DNA from: Symbiodinium natans
Taxonomy: Eukaryota > Sar > Dinophyceae > Suessiales > Symbiodiniaceae
Assembly (NCBI GenBank): GCA_905221605.1
Contig: CAJNDS010002834.1
Span: forward strand, 1,014,174-1,078,173
Direction of reading: 5' to 3'
DNA length: 64,000 nt
Position numbers and translations under genes: made by a program. The notes under the pieces are model-generated. The model saw nothing but the letters and a program-made list of their open reading frames with translations, was not told the DNA's origin and ran no database searches. Of this stretch, positions 48,896 through 60,111 are shown piece by piece (the stretch's first letter is position 1; the number at the start of each line of letters is the position of its first letter).

Positions 48896-49242
48896 GCAGC
48901 CAGCGCGCATGGGGCTTCCGCCGAGGCGGCGCTCTGGACTGTGCGGTTTCGGGTTTATAGGGTTTAGGGTTTAGGGCTTAGGGTCTAGGGCACCGTAGCC
49001 ACGAAAGAGCTGCAACATTTAGGCGCCCAGTATGCTTGTGTTGCTGAAAGTTTATAAGGATGTTTTTCCTAAACCCGAAACCCTAACCTAACCCTAAAGC
49101 CTAAAGCCTAAACCCTAAACCCTAAACCCTAAACCCGAGACTTGTGAATGAAGATGACAGCCCGCTCGCGCATGCGGATTCCTCATGCAGGCCGTGGTGG
49201 ACAGCGCTGCTTCGATGGCCACTTCGTCCGGAGTGGCTAAGG
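48896..49242 (+). CDS. Three frame-compatible candidate exons
   Basis: Exons 48896-48945 (AASAHGASAEAALWTV, ends phase 2 before GTTTCGGG), 48999-49029 (HERAATFRRP, phase 2 to 0, donor GTATGC) and 49191-49242 (AVVDSAASMATSSGVAK after CATGCAG, ends phase 1 before GTTTAGGG). The phases fit without a stop. Composition is Ala/Ser-rich. Family unknown. Confidence 0.45.
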
Positions 49243-49768
49243 GTTTAGGGTTTTGGGTTTTGGGTTTTGGATTTTGGGTTCAGGGTTTAGGGTTCAGGGT
49301 TTAGGGTTCAGGGTTTAGGGTTCAGGGTTTACAGTAGGGTTTAGGCTTTGTCCGAAGTCTTCAATGCGAAAACAGGTGTAGATCCTAAACCCAAAGGCTT
49401 ACCATGAAGCATCGTACCTACCGGAAAAGTCAAAAAAGAAACAACAAGCCTCCGAAGCTTCCTATAAACCCTTAGTCCTAAGTATCAAGCAACCACACTT
49501 CAAGCCCTTTATGTTTAAGGTTCAGGGTTTTAGGGTCCAGGGTTTAGGGTCTAGGGTCGAGGGTTTAGGGTTTAAAAAGACCAAACGAACCAAACGTCAA
49601 GCCCCCTGTGTTTAGGGTCTAGGGTTTTGCTTTTCAGCCCCCCAAACCTCAGAGCCCCCCTATGCCCCACAAAAGTCTCCCAACCTAAGCCCTAAACCCT
49701 GACCCCAAAACCCTGAGATCCTCCTACACCCTATACCCGAAACCCTGCATCCTAATGACATTGCTGAG
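49243..49768. repeat. TTCAGGG-type repeats and ordinary sequence
   Basis: Alternating TTTAGGG and TTCAGGG units at 49,240-49,335, scattered heptamers after. No gene called. Confidence 0.6.
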
Positions 49769-49805
49769 GCTGGACAGGTGATAGCGGAGCGGCTGATCAA
49801 TGCAG
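49769..49805 (+). CDS. Candidate exon, short helical
   Basis: After GCTGAG, phase 0: AGQVIAERLINA, ending G before GTGGTTTCGG. Canonical-looking borders but only 37 nt. Confidence 0.3.
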
Positions 49806-50677
49806 GTGGTTTCGGGGTTCAGAGTTTAAGGTTTAAGGCGGGTTTGGGGGTTGAGTAAGCGTGACACATCTCAGGTTTAATTTCACATATGTGTTTGTGT
49901 TTGTGTGTGTGTGTTTGTATTGAGGTGTTCTGTTGTTTATTATTATTATTACGATTATTATTATCATTATGAGTAATTATGATTCTGATTATGATTATGC
50001 TTATTATTCATATTGTTCTTATCATTGCTGTTATGAAGCTTAGTATTCTCAGAATGTACACATACATATACATGCACATATGTTTTCGGTTTTGTAGGCG
50101 CCGGGGGGCGGGTACAAGGGTTAGCCCCTACTCATGGGTTGGGGGTTTGTGGGGGTTGGGCCCAGGGGCTTAATGTTTATAAGGCCTTGGGAGGCAGGGG
50201 TTAAGCGCTTTGGGGGGTGTCTGTCTTGAGCTTCGGGTTCACGGTGTGCAGGTTTAAGGGTTTCGGCCGGGTAAGGGTCTAAGGGTCCAAGGGTCCAAGG
50301 GTCCAAGGGTCTAAGGGTCTAAGGGTCTAAGGGTCTAAGGGTCTAAGGGGTTTGGTGATTGATGGATTCAGGGGATGTTTTGTCGTGGGTTCATTCTGAG
50401 TGTGCTCTGCGTCCTACTTAAGTCGTTAGGTTAACTAACCCCTGAAACCCCCTCAACCCTTAACAGCAGGCCTTAAAATCCCAAAATCCTAACCCTACTG
50501 TGGTCTTCTGAGGTAATCCCCAAAGAGCCCTTCAACCGTATAAAGCAAGCCTTACACCCCAAAATCCTAAGCCCTAAACCCCCTAAACCCCCTAAACCCC
50601 CTGATCCCCCTAAACCCCCTAAGCCCCTAAACCCTGGACCCTGGCTGCCCTGGCTTGTATCTCCTGAGCTGTCACAG
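49806..50677. repeat. AT-rich microsatellites and GGGTCTAA repeats
   Basis: (TG)n/TTATTATTA tracts at 49,885-50,020 and a GGGTCTAA/GGGTCCAA octamer array at 50,272-50,350. Open frames here are not supported. Confidence 0.65.
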
Positions 50678-50730
50678 GTTTGAGCGCGCCGGAGATTGCG
50701 GATGAGGCATCTTGGGCTGTGCAGAGGGGG
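50678..50730 (+). CDS. Candidate exon
   Basis: After GTCACAG two bases, then LSAPEIADEASWAVQRG, ending GGG before GTTTAGGG (phase 0). Confidence 0.4.
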
Positions 50731-51280
50731 GTTTAGGGTTAGGGTTTAGGGTTTAGGGCTAGGGTTTAGGGTTTTGGGTTTTGGGTTTTGGGTTTTGGGT
50801 TTAGCTGCGAGGGTCCCCTTAAAGCTACGCCATGGAAACCGTCAACTTTCATCGCAAAGGAGCCGGGTGGTAGTGCCCCCCCCCCCCCCCTAGGGGGGTT
50901 TAGGGTTTAGGGTTTAGGGGTTAGGGGTTAGGGGGTAGGGGTTTAGGGTTTAGGGTTTAGCTCCCCCCCACCCACCTCGAAAATGAAGTAGCAGTCTCTC
51001 TCTTCAGTAGGGTAGGGCAGGACTCCCCTTCAAGGAGCAGCCCCAAACCCTAAACCCTAAACCCTCAACCCTAAACCCTAAACCCCAAACCCTAAACCCT
51101 AAACCCCAAACCCTAAACCCCAAACCCCAAACCCTAAACCCTAAACCCCAAACCCTAAACCCTAAACCCCAAACCCTAAACCCTAAACCCCAAACCCCAA
51201 ACCCTAAACCCTGAACCCTAAACCCTAAACCCTAAACCCTAAACCTTCACAGGACCTTATTGAACACCCCCCCCTTGTAG
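50731..51280. repeat. TTTAGGG/TTTTGGG then CCCTAAA/CCCCAAA arrays
   Basis: TTTTGGG variants near 50,770-50,805, a C-run at 50,877-50,890, and mixed CCCTAAA/CCCCAAA at 51,042-51,245 with alternation of the two unit types. Confidence 0.7.
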
Positions 51281-51345
51281 AGGCCGGGCGCGCTGCCGCC
51301 AGAGCCGCGCTGGCCGCAGCCACAGGCGCCGCAGGGGTGAAAGAG
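51281..51345 (+). CDS. Candidate exon, Ala/Arg-rich
   Basis: After CCCTTGTAG two bases, then AGRAAARAALAAATGAAGVK, ending GAG before GTGTTTAGGG. Clean acceptor and donor; CCCTAAA array upstream and TTTAGGG downstream. Confidence 0.5.
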
Positions 51346-53115
51346 GTGTTTAGGGTTTAGGGTTTAGGGTTTAGGGTTCACGGCTTGAAGGTTTTATGTT
51401 TGCAGGTGTTTAAGCTGAAAGCTTTAAGTTTGAAGGTGTTTAAGCTTATTTGAAGGTTTGAAAGCCTAAACCCCTAAGCCCCTAAACCCTTAAACCCCTA
51501 AACCCTCAACCCCTAAAAACCCCAAGCCCGAAACCCTAAACCCTAAACCCCCAAAACCCTTAAACCCTAGACTCCGCAACCCCTAAACCCTAAACCCTCA
51601 ACCCCTAACCCTAAACCCTCAACCCCTAAACCCTATCAGGTACCCCAAATTCCCTTCTGGAAGATGTCTGGGCCAGAGATGACGTTGGCCTCTGCGGTGC
51701 GAGGGCAGCTCAACGGGGGGGGGTTCGGGTTTAGGGTTTTGCCAATAACCCTAAACCCTAACCCTAAAGCCGAAACCCTAAACCCTAAACCCTGCAAGGT
51801 TTAAGGTGTGGGTGGGGGGGTTGATGTACAAGTCGTGGGTTTAGAGTTTAGGATTTAGGGTTTAGGGTTTAGGGTCTCCATTGTCGTATATTCCTCGTTT
51901 AGTAATTTCGAGAACGACCGCCAACTCTTTCGCCGAAGGCTGCAACGATTCTTCATAGGGCTTGGAAAACAGATCATGATGTTTGTAGTTTTGTGACTGT
52001 TTCGAGCCTAACCCTGTTATCCCAAGGACCCTCCATTCCAGGAAAGCATCTTAAGCAATACTCGGGTCCTACTAAGACTTACGGTTCAGGGATTAAGGGT
52101 TTGGGGTTCCAGGAAACCCCAAACCCTAAACCCTAAACCCTAAACCCCATGATTCAAGCACTCATTTGAATATTCCTTACTTGGGAGCCACCTTTGAGGA
52201 TACCCTAAACCCTAAACCCTAAACCCTAAACCCTAAAACCTAAACCCCATTGCCTTTGAGGCCTCACCTCCTCTGTTTGGCGCCCCGAGCAGCGAGCTGC
52301 GGCCGCCGCAACGAAGACGGCTGGTAAGGCGGGTTTAGGGTTTAGGGTTTAGGGTTTAGGGGTTAGGGTCTAGGTTTTAGGGGTTTAGCGGTTAGGGTTT
52401 AGGCTTTAGGGGTGCAGGGGTTCAGGGGTTAGGGCTTCCGTCACCTTGTCATTGAGGGCTTCGGGCTCCAGGGGAGCTTCGGTGTCTTTTTGGGTTTAGG
52501 GTTTAGGGTTTAGGGTTTAGGGTTTAGGGTTTAGGGTTTAGGGTTTAGGGTTTAGGGCTTAGGGTTTAGGGTTTAGGGTTTAGGGTCAGAACAAATCGTG
52601 CAGCATCCAACAATGAACCCAGACAGCTATCTTGCCGCCAAAACCAAGACTAGTCATGTATTCCCTGGGTTAGGGTCCCTTATGAAGCCCCTTAGCCAAC
52701 AAATGGGGCACCCTTTGTTTTCCTTGATTTAAGGCCCTAGAACCCTTAAATCCAACCCCCCTACGCCTGATAAAGCCTATGTTTCCGAAAAATCTCTAAA
52801 CGCCCGAAAAGACCAGCAAGAATCATTGCCCTGTTAACAACGCTCTGCAAATATCATCAACTAGGTAGGCGAACCCTGAAAAGCCCCTCTGGAAACCCCA
52901 GAAGCCGAAGAAGCCCTGTAAAAAAAACCCACTTCCCCTCAAACCTAACCCCATAACCCCTGAACCTTAAAGCCTTAACCCTAAACCGAGAAACCCTAAC
53001 CCCATAACCCCTGAACCTTAAAACCCTACTCCCTAAACCCTGAACCTTAAAACCCTAATCTCTAAACCCAGAAACCCTAATTAAACCTCAGAAACCCTAA
53101 ACCCTAAGCCCGGAG
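51346..53115. repeat. Long intron-like stretch with possible minor exons
   Basis: CCCTAAA text 51,465-51,640; TTTAGGG 52,334-52,362 and 52,494-52,585 (about 13 units); ordinary sequence 52,590-52,990. Two weaker exon-like segments: 51,664-51,722 (SGPEMTLASAVRGQL) and 52,291-52,333 (QRAAAAATKTAGKA, before GTTTAGGG). Confidence 0.55.
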
Positions 53116-53182
53116 GTGGCCGCAGACGCCGCCATCCTTAGCGACCAAGAGCCTGACAAGGCACTTGCCCAAATCTTCTTGG
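53116..53182 (+). CDS. Candidate exon, Ala/Asp-rich
   Basis: After CCCGGAG, phase 0: VAADAAILSDQEPDKALAQI then FL, ending G before GTTCGG (phase 1). Phase-compatible with 53772-53817 (MEQASKCRLDAPHP), which follows AAG and ends GG before GTTTAGGG. Confidence 0.4.
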
Positions 53183-54042
53183 GTTCGGGGTGTTGGGTTC
53201 AGGGTTTAGGGTTGAGGGTTTAGGGTTGAGGGTGGAGGGTTGAGGGTTTAGGGTTTAGGGTACGTATAGCACGTGAGTTCCGATCTTTGAGCTGAAGATT
53301 TGTTCGGAGCAAGAAAAGCCCTAAAGCCTTAAAAGGCACCAGTCCCTAGAGGCCCTGAGCCCTCGTGAGCCCCCAAAGCCGAAGGTCAACGCATTCAGAC
53401 TCGTACCCCTAAGGTTGTACCCTTAAGGGTTCCCCTTAATATAGTCCTAATATAGCGCTTGTATACCCTTACGGATCCTGTACCCCTAGAGGTTCCCCTT
53501 AATATACTCCTAACATAGCACTTATCTGCCCTTAGGGATCCTTAATAAGGGACCCCAAGAGGCAAGGGTACAACCCTAAGAATATACTCCGAATAAAGCA
53601 CGTATATACTCGTAGGGATCCTTAATAAGGGACCTAAACCCTAAACCCTAAACCCTAAACCCTAAACCCTAAACCCTAAACCCTAAACCCTAAACCCTAA
53701 ACCCTAAACCCTAAACCCTAAACCCTAAGGGTCCAAGGTAGAGCCCCCAAAGCCTAAGGCCATGGATCAAGGGATGGAACAGGCGTCGAAGTGCCGCCTC
53801 GATGCCCCCCACCCTGGGTTTAGGGTTTAGGGTTTAGGGTTTAGGGTTTAGGGTTTAGGGTTTAGGGTTTAGGGTTTAGGGTTTAGGGTTTAGGGTTTAG
53901 GGTTTAGGGTTTAGGGTTTAGGGTAGGGGTTTGGGGCTTAGGGTTTGGGGTTTAGGGTTTAGGGTGAACCCTCAACCCTAACCCTCAAGCCCAAACAGTC
54001 CCTCCCAACAAAAAGGCCCCCCAGCCCACGTGTGTGCAGGTG
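53183..54042. repeat. Repeat E block and telomeric arrays
   Basis: 53,400-53,632 carries CCTAAGGTTGTACCC, three diverged copies of CCTTAATATACTCC(T/G)AA and the inverse GGGTACAACCCTAAG; related sequence at 61,795-61,985. CCCTAAA 53,635-53,728; TTTAGGG 53,818-53,922. Confidence 0.65.
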
Positions 54043-54109
54043 GCCGCAGAGGCCGCGGCAGCTGCCGAGAAAACGGCCCTGGAGCAAGGCTTGCAGAAGG
54101 CACCGGGAT
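54043..54109 (+). CDS. Candidate exon, Ala/Glu-rich
   Basis: GTGTGTGCAG acceptor, then VAAEAAAAAEKTALEQGLQK and AP in phase 0, followed by GGGATAAGGGTTTAGG. The donor is not canonical, so the right border is uncertain. A diverged echo of the last bases (GGCTTGCAGAAGGCAC) appears at 54,367. Confidence 0.45.
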
Positions 54110-55845
54110 AAGGGTTTAGGGGTTCACGGGTTTAGGGGTTTAGGGGTTTAGGGGGAGAGGGGTTTAGGGGTTTAGGGGTTTAGGGGTTTAGGGTTTAGGG
54201 TTTAGGGTTTAGGGGTTTAGGGGTTTAGGGGTTTAGGGGCTTAGGGGTTTATGGGTTAGGGTTTAGGGTTTAGGGTTTAGGGTTTAGGGTGTAGGGTTTA
54301 GGGTTTAGGGTTTACGGTATAGAGGTTAGGGTTTATCAGGTTTAAACGGTTTGCAAGGTTTAGAAGGCTTGCAGAAGGCACTGGGATAAGGGTGTCGGGT
54401 TCAAGGGTTATGGGTGGCTTTGTAGAGTTTAGAAGGTTCAGGACTTATCAGGTTTAAGGTTTTTCAGGTTTGTTAATGTTTAGGGTTTAGTTGGTTTAAG
54501 GTTCAGAAGGTTTAGAAGGGTTTGTCAGTTTGATAAGGTTCATAATGTTTGAAAGATTTAGGACTTAGAGGGTTTAAGGTTCATAAGGATTGTAAGGCGT
54601 ACAAGCTTTAGGATTTAGAGGGATTCAGGTTTACAAGGGTTAAAGTCCTTCCGCACCGCCCTCAGAAGTAGGAGCGGCGCCTGTTTAATCGGCTTACGTT
54701 CTGTATAAGGATTATAAGGTTATAAGCTTTAGGATTTAGAGGGTTTAAGGTGTATAAGGTTTATAAGGTTTACATGGTTTAGATCTATAGGGCGTAAGGT
54801 TTATGATGTTTACAAGGTTCGTAAGCTTTAATTTCATAAGGTTCATAAGGTTACGGGTTTAGGGTTTTGGGGGTCATTTCATGGTCGTTAGCTCGTGAGG
54901 AATTCCCTCCCCCCTCCCCCGCACCCACCCCCACCCCGGCACCCCGCACCATCGAAGAGAGTTCTCCCCGCACGTCTCCATGACCTTCCCAGCCCATGCA
55001 ATGATAGCAGTCGCCGTCGTCGTCGTTGGCACTGTCTAGAAGTAGCAGCAACAGTAGCAGTCGAGGTAGCAGTCGCAGCAGCACGGGGTAGCAGTTGTAG
55101 TTGTCCTTGTTCTACTTGTACTGATTACTGGTATGTGCAGTTGTAGCACTAGTAGCAGTAGTAGCAGTAGCAGCAGTAGAAGACAGAGCCACTGGTGCCG
55201 AATTCACCAACCATTTGCGACCCTCATGCATGCACCCTTGCAACAGCAAAGACAGGGGCTGAACCCCAACCCTGAACTCCATCCCTCGGTTAAAGGGCTG
55301 AGGGTTTAGGACTTTTGTGGAGAGGGTAGTGGTCAATAGGCGCATCGAGCCTCGGGGAAACCTGTATGAGTAAGAGAGTCTCGCAACAGGCGGTTGGGTT
55401 TCTAAACCCTAAACCCTAAACCCTAAATTTAAGAGCCTCCGGCTCAAGCCGCCGACCCCGCAGGAGAACAAGTTGAAGGTTGGGGGTGGTGGGGGGGGGG
55501 TGGGGTGGGGGGGGGGGTTAGGGGGTAGGGGGGGGGCAGGGCGGGGGGTAGGGGGGTGGGGGATCCAAAAAGGGGATTTTTCCAAAAGAGCCCCCATGCC
55601 CTGCGAAAACGCCTATGGTCCATGAGTTTACGCGGTGTGGGTGGCCTGTTCTCCACGGAAAAGCTGGCGGGGTACCCCCCCCTACCCCCCCCTCCCCCCC
55701 GCGTTTTAAGGAAAGAGGGAGGTTTTCACCTCCTTGTCCCATCCAACACGCCGCCAGGGTCGGCGAACCCTAAACCCTAAACCCTCCTAAACCCTAAACC
55801 CTAAACCCTAAACCCTAAACCCTAAACCCTAAACCCTAAACAGAG
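54110..55845. repeat. TTTAGGGG arrays decaying into TTTA/GTTTAAGG text
   Basis: TTTAGGGG at 54,113-54,250; from 54,340 to 54,870 highly diverged GGTTTATAAGG-type text. 55,000-55,190 has CAGCAGTAG-type triplets; 55,434-55,480 is a copy of the 46.5-kb duplicated unit, followed by G-runs. CCCTAAA at 55,796-55,840. Open frames here are low-complexity. Confidence 0.6.
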
Positions 55846-55930
55846 GCAGACGCAGAGGCGGCCGCGGCAGCAGCCGCTGGCGCGGCAGCGGCGCAAGTCG
55901 CAGCGAAGGCTTCGGCTCCGTTGCTTCGTC
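55846..55930 (+). CDS. Candidate exon, poly-Ala
   Basis: After AACAGAG, phase 0: ADAEAAAAAAAGAAAAQVAA then KASAPLLR, ending C before GTGAGCGG, a strong donor. CCCTAAA array directly upstream. Confidence 0.5.
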
Positions 55931-56119
55931 GTGAGCGGCTCTGCCTGGGACCCCTTTAGGGTTTAGGGTTTAGGGTTTAGGGTTTAGGGTTTAGGGTTTA
56001 GGGTTTGGGGTTTAGGGTTTAGGGTTTAGGGTTTAGGGAAAGGCCTAAACCCTAAACCCTCAACCCTACGCTACACAGCCCTACAAACCCAGTACAAACA
56101 AGACTTTCTTGCATGCCAG
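55931..56119. repeat. TTTAGGG array and short spacer
   Basis: TTTAGGG at 55,956-56,036, then a short CCCTAAA stretch. Confidence 0.7.
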
Positions 56120-56166
56120 GGCGGAGGCTCGCCAGAGAAGGTGGCGCAGGAAGCCGGCAAGGCGGG
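56120..56166 (+). CDS. Candidate exon
   Basis: After CATGCCAG, phase 0: GGGSPEKVAQEAGKA, ending GG before GTTTAGGG. TTTAGGG array 56,166-56,285 follows. Confidence 0.4.
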
Positions 56167-56526
56167 GTTTAGGGTGTAGGGTTTAGGGTTTAGGGTTTAG
56201 GGTTTAGGGTTTAGGGTTTAGGGTTTAGGGTTTAGGGTTTAGCGTTTAGGGTTTAGGGTTTAGGGTTTAGGGTTTAGGGTTTAGGGGGTTAGAGCCCACT
56301 CAGCGAAATTGGGTGTTCAGAGCCCCCAAAAACCCCATGACCTGTTTAAAACAAGCTTTTATATAACAACCCTTAACTTTTGTTGGGGGGGGGAGGGGTA
56401 TTCTAGTAAATTTGTACAGGGATTATGAGGGGAGTATTACTAGTATTATTCCGACCCCTATATTGGTTAGTACCATGCACGGAGCCCCTTTTGGATCCCG
56501 GCGTGAATGCCACCCCTTTTCCTTAG

Positions 56527-56570
56527 GCTGCAGCGAAGGCGGCGAGGAGGAGCGGCGGGCTCAGCCTGAG
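56527..56570 (+). CDS. Candidate exon, Ala/Arg-rich
   Basis: After TTCCTTAG (polypyrimidine), phase 0: AAAKAARRSGGLSL, ending AG before GTCTAAGG. Confidence 0.45.
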
Positions 56571-57134
56571 GTCTAAGGTTTAGGGTTTGGGGTTTGGGGT
56601 TTGGGGTTTTGGGGTTTTGGGGTTCTGAGGTTCTGGGGTTTGGTCGGTTTCAGGCTTTAGGCCTTCCATGGGGGCTAAAAGGGTTTCTAGGGTGTACTAG
56701 GACCCAGGGTTTGGGGGTTTAGGGTTTAGGGTTTAGGGTTTAGGGTTTAGGGTTTAGGGTTTAGGGTTTAGGGTTTAGGGTTTACGGTTTAGGGTTTAGG
56801 GTTTAGGGTTTAGGGGCATCATTGCCTTGGCAGATTGCCAGTTTCGGCAAAGTCAAGGTTACCAAATCTTGGGCTCCTTCCACACTGCATCACCCAGGAC
56901 CCAGAGTAGGCCCATCTTCACTTCTTTTAGGGTTTCGGTTCCCCTATAAGCCCCTTTAAAAAAAATAAAAGGCGCCCTTGTCATTCCTAGGTTACTCTTG
57001 GGTCTTCCTACACCCTAAACCCTAAACCCTAAACCCTAAACCCTAAACCCTAAACCCTAAACCCTAAACCCTAAACCCTAAACCCTAAACCCTAAACCCT
57101 TTCGCGGGCGTAGCTGCCATTCGTCCCCTTCGTC
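56571..57134. repeat. TTTGGGG and TTTAGGG arrays, CCCTAAA array
   Basis: TTTGGGG variants 56,579-56,640; TTTAGGG 56,714-56,812; CCCTAAA 57,010-57,099. A 21-nt exon-like segment (LPFVPFV, 57,114-57,134) follows GCGTAG and abuts the family A element at 57,135. Confidence 0.6.
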
Positions 57135-57420
57135 GTAGCCCAGTGGTACCCTTTTTGTTCCCTTTTTTTTGGTGTTCAAGGTACCACTTATCAAGGGTTT
57201 AGGGTTTTAGACATTAGGGTTTAGGGTTTAGGGTTTAGGGTTCAAAAAGAAGGGGACCCTATAACTCGTACTTTCTTGGTAGCCCAGGAGCCCTTCACTG
57301 TCCCCACAGAAAGGGTACCCGTAGTTTAGGGTTTAGGGTTTAGGGTTTAGAGTTTAGGGTTTAGGGTTTAGGGTTTAGGGTTTAGGGAGTACTTGTCATC
57401 AGATGCTTACTGGGTTGCCA
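57135..57420 (+). repeat. Family A element, long or nested copy
   Basis: Left end GTAGCCCAGTGGTACCCTTT, right end GCTTACTGGGTTGCC. The interior holds TTTAGGG repeats and a second start-like GGTAGCCCAGGAGCCC at about 57,278, so two copies may be nested. Confidence 0.5.
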
Positions 57421-57697
57421 AACTCCCCTTACAAACCCAAAACCCATGAAGGGCAACACTTTTCACGAACCCCCAAGAGACGGCCCTAGACCTCTAAACC
57501 TTGAACCCTGCAACCTATGATAAGCCCCGAGCCCTTGGCCCCAAACTCTACCCACACCACCCTACCTACGCCCCACAACCCAACCCGAAACCCGAAACCC
57601 CAAACCCTAAACCCTAAACCACCCTAAACCCTAAACCTTGAACCCTAAACCCTAAGCCCTAAACCCTAGACCCTAAACCCAAAACCCAAAACCCTAG

Positions 57698-57786
57698 GTG
57701 CCGGCGACGCCGCGGCCGAGGCGGCCGGCTTGGCAGCGGCTGGGGCGGCCGAGGCGGCAGGCCGGTGGCACTTGGCTGCTTGGGGG
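57698..57786 (+). CDS. Candidate exon, Ala/Gly-rich
   Basis: After CCCTAG two bases, then AGDAAAEAAGLAAAGAAEAA and GRWHLAAWG, ending GGG before GTTAGGGTTTAGGG (phase 0). Contains an internal near-repeat AAEAAG. Confidence 0.5.
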
Positions 57787-58492
57787 GTTAGGGTTTAGGG
57801 TTTAGGGTTTGGGGTTTAGGGTTTCGGGTTTAGGGTTTAGGGTTTATAAGTTTTAGGTTTCAGGGTTTATAAGGTTTAGGGTTTAGGGCCTTGGGGTTTG
57901 GTTTGATAAAATAGGGTTTGGTTTATAGGGTTGTAGGATGTATAAAAGGGGCTTGGGTGATCTGGGGGGGGGGGGGGGGTTGTAGGGTTGTAGGGTTGTC
58001 CACTTGGGGTTCAGGCTGACCTCACCCTCTCGACTTGAGCCACAGTAAAGCATCAGCGCGGGACTTGAGAATTCGAGAGCCGAGGATACACCGCTTAAGG
58101 GTATTAGGGTTTAAAAGGTTTCGGTCTTTGGGTTTTGGGGTTCAACGGTTTGTTTGTGTTTGGTATTGCGGGTATTTGCTTTTCCCGGTGTGTTTTTTCA
58201 TCTACGGGAAGTTCTACAGTCACTTAATCTGGTCCCCCTTTAAAATCCCTAATCGCTAAACCCCAAAAACCTAAACCCCAACCTCTAAACCCTGAACTTC
58301 TCCAGTATTGAGGAGTTTCGAGTGGGGAGGGGGTTTGATTTTCAGGCCCTTCGGGTTTTCTCAGGGTTCAGGGTGCCATGCGTTGCGGATGCTCAGGAGC
58401 CTGAGTCCCTAAACCCTAAACCGTAAACCCTAAACCCCAAACCCTAAACCGTAAACCCTAAACCCTAAACCCTAAACCCTGAACCCGTCGAG
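57787..58492. repeat. TTTAGGG variants and spacer
   Basis: TTTAGGG to about 57,890, a G-run at 57,966-57,979, ordinary sequence, CCCTAAA/CCGTAAA at 58,408-58,482. The 74-codon frame at 58,035 is not supported. Confidence 0.6.
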
Positions 58493-58711
58493 GGCTCACT
58501 TTTCGAGCTTGGGTCTTGGCGCTCGGGTTTCGTGGCCCAGTGGTGCCCTCTTTCGCCTTTTTTTGATTCCAGGTTCCCTTATCAATTAACCAACCCCAAA
58601 AAAGGTTACCCCTAACTCTAAGCCCTAATCCCTAAAACCTAAACCTTGATTATTATCATGGTTACTGGGCTACCATGCAGGGCTTCAAGTGCAGGCCTCA
58701 ACGACATACAG
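58493..58711 (+). CDS. Two candidate exons interrupted by a family A intron
   Basis: Exon 58493-58531 (GSLFELGSWRSGF, phase 0) ends exactly where GTGGCCCAGTGG begins; exon 58681-58711 (GFKCRPQRHT) starts after CATGCAG and ends G before GTTGGC. The 149-bp intron is a family A element end to end. Protein family unknown. Confidence 0.4.
58532..58680 (+). mobile_element. Introner-like element family A, exact GT-AG intron
   Basis: Starts GTGGCCCAGTGGTGCCC and ends GGTTACTGGGCTACCATGCAG (the 3' end includes the acceptor). Inverted ends GTGGCCCAGT / ACTGGGCTAC. Interior GGTTCCCTTATCAATTAACC and GATTATTATCATGG match the copy at 10560. Confidence 0.65.
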
Positions 58712-60034
58712 GTTGGCGCAAGTTTGTGTTTGGGGTTTCGGTTTAGGGCTTAGGGGCCCTCTAGAATCACCTAAACCCTAAAGCCTAAAGCCTAAAGCCT
58801 AAAGCCTAAAGCCTAAAGCCTAAAGCCTAAAGCCTAAAGCCTAAAGCCTAAAGCCTAAAGCCTAAAGCCTAAAGCCTAAAGCCTAAAGCCTAAAGCCTAA
58901 AGCCTAAAGCCTAAAGCCTAAAGCCTAAAGCCTAAAGCCTAAAGCCTAAAGCCTAAAGCCTAAGCCCTAAACCCTAAACCCAAACCCCCTCCCCGCCCCC
59001 CGCCCCCCCACTGATCCCTTGAAGCAAAGAATTCGCAAGAAGCCCAGCGTGGTCAGGTCTCGCGCCCGAGAGCTGTGCGGAGGTGGGAGAGGGCTTCAAG
59101 ACCCTTCGGGTTTTAGGGTGTAGGGTTTAGGGTTTAGGGTTTAGGGGCGGGGAGGGCGAGGGGCATTTCAAGGATGTGCTTGAGGGCCCCAACCAAAATG
59201 AGCAAAGCCCCTTAACAGATGCAGTTCATGTGTGTGCATTTTTTAGCTGGTCATTTTTGTTGAGGAAAGTTCGGGTTCTTTAAACCCTAAGCCCTAAACC
59301 TGGCAGCCTAAACCCTAAACCTTTGTTTGTCGTGTGTGCTTTGGTCTTCTTACTTTACCAGGGCGGGGGAAGACGAGCTTCCGTCTGCTCCTCTCTCGCC
59401 GCGATAGTCCCCTGTTGCCTCACACAAGCACAGGGTTTTGGGTTTAGGGTTTTGGTTTAGGGTTTGGGCTTTAAGCGAACTGCGCTCTGCGTGCGCATGC
59501 CCTCCCGAGGGTTTCGGGTTTAGGGTCCAGGTTTTTGGGTTTTGGGTTTTGGGTTTAGGGCACGGACAAGCACGCAGAGAAGCAGGTTGCGGGCTTCAGC
59601 CCGAAGCTCCTCATAAAGTCAGTCCCCGAACCCGAACTGCTCTTCGAGCCCTAAACCCTAAACCCTAAACCCTAAATCCTAAACCCTAAACCCTAAACCC
59701 CTGCAACTCCCGAGCTTTGAAAACCCTAAGCCTGAGACCCTTGTAAACCCTGCAAAACCTGGTGTTATCTATGAGCCCTGTAAGCCTAAAACCCTGTAAA
59801 TCCAAAACCCTGACCCAAATCAAAGCCTAATTTAGCCCTGCAATTAAACCCTTAACCCTTACTAAACAATGTAAATCCTAGACACTGTCAGCCCAGTTGA
59901 AACCCTAAACCCTAAACCCTAAACCCTAAACCCTAAACCCTAAACCCCAAACCCTAAACCCTAAACCCTAAACCCTAAACCCTAAACCCTAAACCCTAAA
60001 CAAAAGCCCCTCACAAGCCCCCCCCCCCCCCCAG
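58712..60034. repeat. CCTAAAG satellite and telomeric arrays
   Basis: 58,783-58,962 is a uniform CCTAAAG heptamer array (about 25 units), a single-base variant of CCCTAAA. Other arrays: TTTAGGG 59,115-59,145, CCCTAAA 59,648-59,700 and 59,900-60,000. No gene called. Confidence 0.8.
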
Positions 60035-60111
60035 TCGGGAAGGCAGCCGGGCGTGGCGCCTTCAACGCCGCCACGGCCGAAGGCGCGGAGATGGACCCAG
60101 GGAGCCAAACC
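60035..60111 (+). CDS. Candidate exon, Ala/Gly-rich
   Basis: After a C-run and CCAG, two bases, then GKAAGRGAFNAATAEGAEMD and PGSQT, ending ACC before GTACCC. Here CCCTAAA rather than TTTAGGG follows, an exception to the pattern. Confidence 0.4.

Noticed and set aside
54895-55345. ORFs over CAGCAGTAG triplet-rich DNA
   Set aside because: Low-complexity on both strands with no coherent borders.
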